In this document: piece by piece, positions 7,733 to 12,086 of the stretch | Numbering within the stretch: the first letter of the stretch is position 1 | How the letters are laid out: every line of letters begins with the position of its first letter | Assembly: GCA_028293365.1 (NCBI GenBank) | Contig: JAQGOX010000974.1 | Span: 1-12,086, forward strand | DNA from: Verrucomicrobiales bacterium | Lineage (GTDB): Bacteria; Verrucomicrobiota; Verrucomicrobiia; Limisphaerales; SXQI01 | Length of the DNA stretch: 12,086 nt | Reading direction: 5' to 3' | The notes under the pieces: model-generated | Told to the model about the DNA's origin: nothing | What the model saw: only the letters and a program-made list of their open reading frames with translations | Database searches by the model: none | Made by a program: the position numbers and the translations under genes

Positions 7733-9232
7733 CTAGTTGCGTTTTTCTTCCCTCCCTTTCCCGCCTTTGATCAATTCTTCAAAGGACATAGGGTCCTTCA
7801 TCTCAATCATCAGGCGCTGAAGGCGTTCATCCAACTTTCGCAGCGTCCTCGCATACTCTGGGTCCGCCGCCAGATTATTCGTCTCCCACGGATCAGCTTC
7901 CACCTTAAATAATTGCACCTGATGTTCCTGCGGCGTGCGTATCAATTTCCATTCGCGCGTCCGCACCGAGCGTTGTCGATCCAGAAAAGCTCCATAAAGC
8001 GCCTCCTGCAATTCCTTTTTCCGGCCGGTGATCAGCGGAACGATACTCGGGAACTGGACGCTCGCAGGAGTTGAGATGCCCGCCAACTCACACGTCGTTG
8101 CGAACAGACTCTGCATGTTGAACAGAGCACCGTTCCGTTTTCCTGCGGGTATGCCCGGTCCGGCTATGATGAAAGGCATCCGCACCGAGTGTTCATATAG
8201 ATTTTGTTTTCCCATGAGCCCATGCTGCCCGGCCGCCAATCCCTGGTCCGAAGTGAAAATAATGATCGTATTCGCCCCTTTTCCCGTCTCTTCCAGCGCA
8301 TCGAGCATACGTCCGATTTGCGCGTCCAAATGTGTGATCATCGCATAATATTCCTGCAAATGAACCTGAACGATCTCGCGTGTTCGTGGATACGGCGCCA
8401 AAATCTCATCCCGCCCCGTATAGCTATCAATCACGAACGGATGTTTCGGCGCAAAATTTGGTGGCACCTTCAACGTGGCTGGCGGATACAAATCGAGATA
8501 CTGCCTCGGTGCCTGCCGTGGATCGTGAGGTGCGTTGAAAGCCACATACATGAAGAATGGATTCGCACTGCTCGTCACATTCGTTTTCAAATAGTCGATT
8601 GCGGAATCCGCTATCCGCACGCTGCTATGCACAACCTTACCATCCACCTTCAGCCAATGCCCATTCCACTTCGGATCATCCGGAGTCCAATGATTCCCGG
8701 GCGCCGGCCGATGATAAGCTTCCTCCACTTCCCTGGTGGACGCCAAAAACCCACCGGTGAGCGGGCCGATTGTTTTAAAACTTCTTGTAAGGGCCGAATC
8801 CGGAATATGCCATTTTCCGGCCATGAACGTGTCATAGCCAGCCTTCCCCAGAGTTTCTCCCCAAAGTGCCGCCCCCTCAGCAACATCCTTTTTCGATGCA
8901 TCACGACATTCCCAAACATGCCGGCCCGTATTGAGCATCGTGCGACTGGGAATACAGACCGCCCCGCTATAACCTCCCTGGTTGAAACAATGGGTAAAGA
9001 GCATCCCCCGGCGCGCCAATCGGTCCAGATTGGGCGTCTTAACTTCCAAGCCGCCGAGTAGACCGAGTGCTCGGTATGTCTGATCATCCGAAAACAGGAA
9101 TAGAAAATTGGGCCGCGTCTGGCCCGCCGTCGCAAACCGATTGACCGCACTGGCCGTCGTTTCCAATAAAAAAGACAAAAGAAAGGCCGCTCTGACGAGT
9201 AAACGGATTCGACCCAAAAAATGCGCGGACAT
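7733..9232 (-). CDS. Secreted type I sulfatase
   Basis: Sulfatase of 499 residues with an alkaline-phosphatase fold, removing sulfate esters outside the cytoplasm. The N-terminus is a signal peptide (about 1-29, basic start, hydrophobic core, ending ASA). Metal-site aspartates lie in LFSDDQ (D49, D50). The formylglycine motif is CIPSR (C93-R97), which needs conversion by a separate maturing enzyme not seen here. Further active-site pieces are GKWH (139-142), FNAPHDP (232-238, H236), TSDQG (327-331) and K342. The C-terminal part carries the usual REWKLIRTP segment. The organisation is close to choline-sulfatase/iduronate-sulfatase-like enzymes, but the substrate cannot be told. The ATG at 9232 fits the signal peptide, though no good ribosome site is seen. 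It is the first gene of a likely unit with the PSCyt1 and DUF1501 genes. Confidence 0.93.
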   Translation of the reverse strand: MSAHFLGRIRLLVRAAFLLSFLLETTASAVNRFATAGQTRPNFLFLFSDDQTYRALGLLGGLEVKTPNLDRLARRGMLFTHCFNQGGYSGAVCIPSRTMLNTGRHVWECRDASKKDVAEGAALWGETLGKAGYDTFMAGKWHIPDSALTRSFKTIGPLTGGFLASTREVEEAYHRPAPGNHWTPDDPKWNGHWLKVDGKVVHSSVRIADSAIDYLKTNVTSSANPFFMYVAFNAPHDPRQAPRQYLDLYPPATLKVPPNFAPKHPFVIDSYTGRDEILAPYPRTREIVQVHLQEYYAMITHLDAQIGRMLDALEETGKGANTIIIFTSDQGLAAGQHGLMGKQNLYEHSVRMPFIIAGPGIPAGKRNGALFNMQSLFATTCELAGISTPASVQFPSIVPLITGRKKELQEALYGAFLDRQRSVRTREWKLIRTPQEHQVQLFKVEADPWETNNLAADPEYARTLRKLDERLQRLMIEMKDPMSFEELIKGGKGREEKRN

Positions 9233-9350
9233 AACTTTTGTTTAGCGATTTTACCAACCACTGGCGAGGACCTTTTCCGATATTTAAAACGGCCAACAGC
9301 CCGCAGTTTACTGAATGCGTCGCAAATTAATTTAGGTGTGGCCATCCCGC

Positions 9351-9379
9351 TTGCCAATCGGTTTTTAGAAGCCTATACT
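9351..9379 (+). promoter_or_regulatory. Candidate sigma-70-type promoter of the HDOD gene
   Basis: TTGCCA (9351-9356), a 17-base spacer and TATACT (9374-9379); each box matches consensus at five of six positions. It is the best promoter-like sequence I saw in the window. Transcription would begin near 9386, leaving a leader of about 115 bases before the ATG at 9502. I saw no clear structure in that leader. Confidence 0.6.
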
Positions 9380-9501
9380 CATTATCAAGTCGTATGTTTA
9401 ATTGAAGCTCGGTTTACTTTCTTAAAGCTAAAGCCCGGCTCAAATCCCGGTCGACGGTTTGCTATGGAGACAAATAGATTGAATTTATTGCGCGCCTCAT
9501 A

Positions 9502-10416
9502 ATGGAAACACGCCAATCAAATTCGACTTCAGTAGATTCTTCAGGCACTACATTGCCCGGGCTGGATAGTCGTATCCTTAATAGCCGGAGGATCCAGGAT
9601 GGAGCCTACTTGCCTCCCTCTTTCGAGCTCATTCCCCGATTGCTATTATTTCTCGAAGATCTCGAAGTCAACTGCGGAGCACTCGCGGATCTGATCCGGG
9701 TGGACGCTGCGCTTACTGCCGGTGTAATCCGTTTAGCAAACAGCGCACTGCACGCACGAGGTAATCGAACCCAAACCCTGACGGATGCGATCAACCGTGT
9801 AGGTCTGCGAGAAGTCTATCGCACTGTAATGAAAATTATCGCCTCGCCTGTGCTCTTGAATTCAGAGCAGACCGGACTCGAGCGGTTGGATTTATGGCGA
9901 CACTCGCTGGCCACGGCTGTGGCCGCGCAGTTCCTGGCTCGAACCGTCGCCCTGGAAGATCCGGAAGTTGCTTTTACAGCCGCGCTTCTGCACGACATCG
10001 GTAAAGTGCTGATCTGTCAGGCAGTGGGTCCTGATTATATTTCTTTGGTCGAGGACTCCAAGCTGACCGGTAAACCACTCTACGAAGCAGAGATGGCTAT
10101 TTTTGGAACCGATCACACTCAAGTGGCGGCGAAGGTCATGCAGCATTGGAACTTTCCGGAAAGGATTATTTCGGCGGTGGCCATGCACCATCATCCCGCG
10201 AACGCTCCTCGGGCGCATGCACCATTGGCTGCGCTCATATATGCTGGAGACATACTCGCCTACCGGTCAGGAAACGGCTATGGGTTCCCTTCGTTCGTTA
10301 TCGATCCTGATCCCGCGTTTCTTGAATTGATAAATTTAACTCCCGCATCTTTAGAGGCAACGGAGGAAGAGGTGCGTCTGGCGATCGTCCGAGAGCAGGC
10401 TCCCTTTCAAGAATGA
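9502..10416 (+). CDS. HDOD domain-containing protein
   Basis: Cytosolic protein of 304 residues from the HDOD family, an HD-like domain linked to signalling and regulation. After a loose N-terminal stretch (1-36) the domain begins at LPPSFELIPRLL (37-48). Possible metal ligands are kept: H134 (LWRHS), H164-D165 in ALLHDIGK, H205 in GTDHTQVAAKVMQHW, H229-H230 in the HHHP stretch and D250 in IYAGD. The family is best known as a regulatory module, and many members are considered to lack phosphodiesterase activity, so enzyme activity is not shown here. No receiver or GGDEF domain is attached. ATG at 9502 follows a TAA of a small upstream frame (TAATG), which I regard as chance. It has its own promoter and is divergent from the sulfatase unit. 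Confidence 0.9.
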   Translation: METRQSNSTSVDSSGTTLPGLDSRILNSRRIQDGAYLPPSFELIPRLLLFLEDLEVNCGALADLIRVDAALTAGVIRLANSALHARGNRTQTLTDAINRVGLREVYRTVMKIIASPVLLNSEQTGLERLDLWRHSLATAVAAQFLARTVALEDPEVAFTAALLHDIGKVLICQAVGPDYISLVEDSKLTGKPLYEAEMAIFGTDHTQVAAKVMQHWNFPERIISAVAMHHHPANAPRAHAPLAALIYAGDILAYRSGNGYGFPSFVIDPDPAFLELINLTPASLEATEEEVRLAIVREQAPFQE

Positions 10417-10513
10417 ATTAAAACTGATGCTGCGCTCGCCTGCGGCTCGTCTCCGGAACTTCTGGCGCTTAACTCGCCCGTTACCTGCTCCGTGGCACCA
10501 TTCCATTTCCAAA

Positions 10514-10543
10514 TTGAACTTTCGCCACAAACTGAATTAATAT
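10514..10543 (+). promoter_or_regulatory. Candidate promoter of the propeller-protein gene
   Basis: TTGAAC (10514-10519), 18 bases, then TAATAT (10538-10543), each with four of six consensus bases. The start of transcription would be near 10550, and the AGGGA ribosome site (10554-10558) would fall in a very short leader. Confidence 0.4.
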
Positions 10544-10562
10544 CAACGCATCCAGGGATTTT

Positions 10563-11747
10563 ATGAAAACATTCTACACAGCCACTCTCTCGGTGATTGC
10601 CATGTTCCAGGCGAATGCAGCCGAGCCGCGGGTTCCTGTTTTTCGCGCGGTTGAAATCGATAAACAGGTGCAGATCGGCTATGGCGTTACAGTCGCTGAT
10701 GTAAATGGTGACAAAAAACCCGACATCATCCTCGCCGACAAAAATGTCATCGTCTGGTATCAAAACCCGACTTGGGAAAAACATATCATCGCCGAAAAGC
10801 TTACCGAATTGGATAACGTCTGCGTGGCTGCCGCCGACATTAATGGCGATGGAAAGGCTGAAATAGCGGTCGGTGCCGGGTGGAACCCTGGCGATACGAT
10901 TGGAAGCGGAGCGGTATTTTACATGATCCCGCCCTCCGACAGAACTCAACGATGGGAACCCGTAAAACTTCCGCACGAGCCGACGACTCATCGCATGCGC
11001 TGGGTAAGGAATGAATTGGGAAAATACGATCTACTCGTCGTCCCATTGCACGGTCGTGGCAATAAGAACGGCGAAGGAGAAGGAGTCAAAGTCCAAACCT
11101 ATCGAATGCCAGCCGATCCGAAAGAATCATGGACGATCACAACGATCGATTCGGCGCAGCATATGACCCATAACTTCAATCCTCTCCAGTGGGATGCCGA
11201 CGTGGCGAATGAACTTTTACTGGCAAGCAAAGAAGGGATCTATTTCCTCGGCCGAAATGGAAATTCCTGGACGAAAAAGGCCATCGCACGGTCCGGCGAG
11301 CAAGGCTTTGCCGGAGCAGGCGAAGTGCGGGATGGAAAATTGAAATCTGGAAGCCGCTTCATCGCAGCCATCGAGCCAATGCACGGAAACCAGTTTGTTA
11401 TTTATTCTACCGACAAACCGGCGTCAGATCAGCTCTGGAAGCGTCACATGCTCGACGATTCTCTCAACGAAGGACACGCCGTCGCCTGCGGCGACCTCGG
11501 AAGCGGCAGCGATTCCGTGGTTGTCGGGTGGCGCGGTAAAAAGGTCGGCGACAAAGTAGGCATCAAACTCTTCACAGCACTTGACGCCGCGGGTTCCGAG
11601 TGGAAACAAACTCCTGTCGATGATGGCGGTATGGCGTGCGAGGATCTTTGTTTGGCGGATTTAAACGGAGATGGCCGCCTCGATATCATCGCATCCGGAC
11701 GCGCCACCAAAAACGTCAAGATCTACTTCAACGAAGGAATCAAGTAA
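10563..11747 (+). CDS. Secreted FG-GAP/VCBS-repeat beta-propeller protein
   Basis: Secreted protein of 394 residues, probably a seven-bladed beta-propeller. A Sec signal peptide covers about 1-20 (ANA-A-EP). Three calcium-loop motifs of the D-x-N-x-D type are visible: DVNGDKKPD (46-54), DINGDGKAE (92-100) and DLNGDGRLD (366-374); the middle blades lack clear loops. The central part (THRMRWVRNE, VVPLHGRGNKNGEGEG, HMTHNFNPLQWD) reminds me of the propeller half of aldos-2-ulose dehydratase-like proteins, which is a tentative memory-based comparison. There is no cupin domain, so enzyme activity is doubtful. ATG at 10563 has AGGGA four bases upstream. The gene stands 146 bases after the HDOD gene, with its own candidate promoter. 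Binding of a carbohydrate or surface polymer is possible. Confidence 0.88.
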   Translation: MKTFYTATLSVIAMFQANAAEPRVPVFRAVEIDKQVQIGYGVTVADVNGDKKPDIILADKNVIVWYQNPTWEKHIIAEKLTELDNVCVAAADINGDGKAEIAVGAGWNPGDTIGSGAVFYMIPPSDRTQRWEPVKLPHEPTTHRMRWVRNELGKYDLLVVPLHGRGNKNGEGEGVKVQTYRMPADPKESWTITTIDSAQHMTHNFNPLQWDADVANELLLASKEGIYFLGRNGNSWTKKAIARSGEQGFAGAGEVRDGKLKSGSRFIAAIEPMHGNQFVIYSTDKPASDQLWKRHMLDDSLNEGHAVACGDLGSGSDSVVVGWRGKKVGDKVGIKLFTALDAAGSEWKQTPVDDGGMACEDLCLADLNGDGRLDIIASGRATKNVKIYFNEGIK

Positions 11748-11783
11748 CCATGAATTATTAAAATACATTGGCAGCGATCACGA

Positions 11784-12086
11784 TCAGCACTTCCGATTTC
11801 TGCGATGAACGATAACAGCCAGAATCGAGTCCAGAATATGATCGAGGTTTTTACCAGCGTCTTCCGCGAGAAAACGTAAGACAAAGTATCCATTTTGCTG
11901 CAGTAGGGCATCCTTTTGCCGGTCTTTCCGATACGCTTCGGCGTTAGCCAAATGCTGCGCGCCATCCAGCTCAATAACGATTCCGCTTTCGGCGGCCAAA
12001 AAGTCCACTTCCATGTGTCCGCTACCGCCGAAGCTGATTGGCAGCTCGACATTCAGCCGAAAGCGGTCCCGGGTTTCAGGCATGGT
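11784..12086 (-). CDS. DUF559 endonuclease-like protein, 5' end cut by window edge
   Basis: C-terminal part of a protein with a DUF559 domain, a restriction-endonuclease-like fold related to Vsr nucleases. Visible from a methionine at 12083: E13, the strand MEVDFL with D27, the core IVIELDGAQH (35-44, with E38 and D40), the helix AYRKDRQKDALLQQNGY and the strand FVLRF. These match the PD-(D/E)xK-like pattern of the family. The frame stays open to the window edge through one more codon (ACC), so the true start is probably outside; free-standing members usually have more sequence before this core. The stop is 36 bases from the convergent propeller gene. Substrate and role are unknown; no other defence or repair gene is in view. 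Confidence 0.78.
   Translation of the reverse strand, partial: TMPETRDRFRLNVELPISFGGSGHMEVDFLAAESGIVIELDGAQHLANAEAYRKDRQKDALLQQNGYFVLRFLAEDAGKNLDHILDSILAVIVHRRNRKC

Noticed and set aside
7730..7739. Perfect 10-base palindrome CAACTAGTTG at the sulfatase stop
   Set aside because: Short and isolated, with no U tract or second copy; expected by chance in 12 kb.
8204..9061. Plus-strand open frame of 285 codons
   Set aside because: It lies opposite the sulfatase gene, whose motifs are complete, and its translation has no protein-like domain pattern.
9436..9450. tRNA T-arm-like CGGCTCAAATCCCGG
   Set aside because: The stem does not pair properly and no acceptor, D or anticodon arms are found around it.
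9221..9502. Plus-strand 93-codon frame ending in TAATG at the HDOD start
   Set aside because: It overlaps the start of the sulfatase gene, shows no recognisable domain, and a good promoter at 9351-9379 lies within it, so the HDOD transcript would start after its first codon.
10429..10446. Weak hairpin after the HDOD gene
   Set aside because: Only five pairs with one G-T wobble and no following T run, so it is not a convincing terminator.
10407..10991. Minus-strand open frame of 194 codons
   Set aside because: It is antisense to the propeller gene, including its calcium-loop codons, and has no recognisable content.

Overview
The window looks like a piece of chromosome from a Verrucomicrobiota or Planctomycetota bacterium of moderate GC. 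The reason is its gene content: a secreted cytochrome protein of the PSCyt1-DUF1549-DUF1553 type, a Tat-exported DUF1501 protein, a secreted sulfatase and an FG-GAP propeller protein are found together almost only in those phyla. The exact lineage cannot be read from the sequence.

Layout. (1) Positions 1-2658, minus strand: a GntR/YtrA-type repressor, an ABC ATPase and an ABC-2 type permease. They are joined by two ATGA start/stop overlaps and driven by a promoter that lies inside a 30-bp operator-like dyad. The ATPase reading frame is broken by one extra base near 1975-1978, and the permease runs off the left edge. (2) 2659-2878: intergenic region between divergent genes. (3) 2879-3634, plus strand: a single fumarylacetoacetate-hydrolase-family enzyme that ends 8 bases from the convergent gene. 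(4) 9232-3643, minus strand: a probable three-gene unit of sulfatase, then PSCyt1/DUF1549/DUF1553 protein, then DUF1501 protein, all with export signals. (5) 9502-10416, plus strand: an HDOD-domain protein with a good sigma-70-type promoter upstream. (6) 10563-11747, plus strand: a secreted beta-propeller protein with FG-GAP-type calcium loops. (7) 11784-12086, minus strand: the end of a DUF559 endonuclease-like gene cut by the right edge. No stretch longer than 300 bases lacks a gene.

How the genes fit together. The first block is a self-regulated ABC export or stress module. The sulfatase unit is an envelope module: two proteins predicted to have the alkaline-phosphatase fold (sulfatase and DUF1501) flank a cytochrome-bearing protein that carries an apparent carbohydrate-binding-like insert. 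This points to processing of sulfated or other polymers outside the cytoplasm, but the roles of the DUF1501/1549/1553 proteins are not established. I saw no mobile element, tRNA, rRNA, CRISPR array or defence island. The most interesting items are the domain insert in the cytochrome protein, the nested operator, and the frameshifted ATPase. I found no clearly new biological system.
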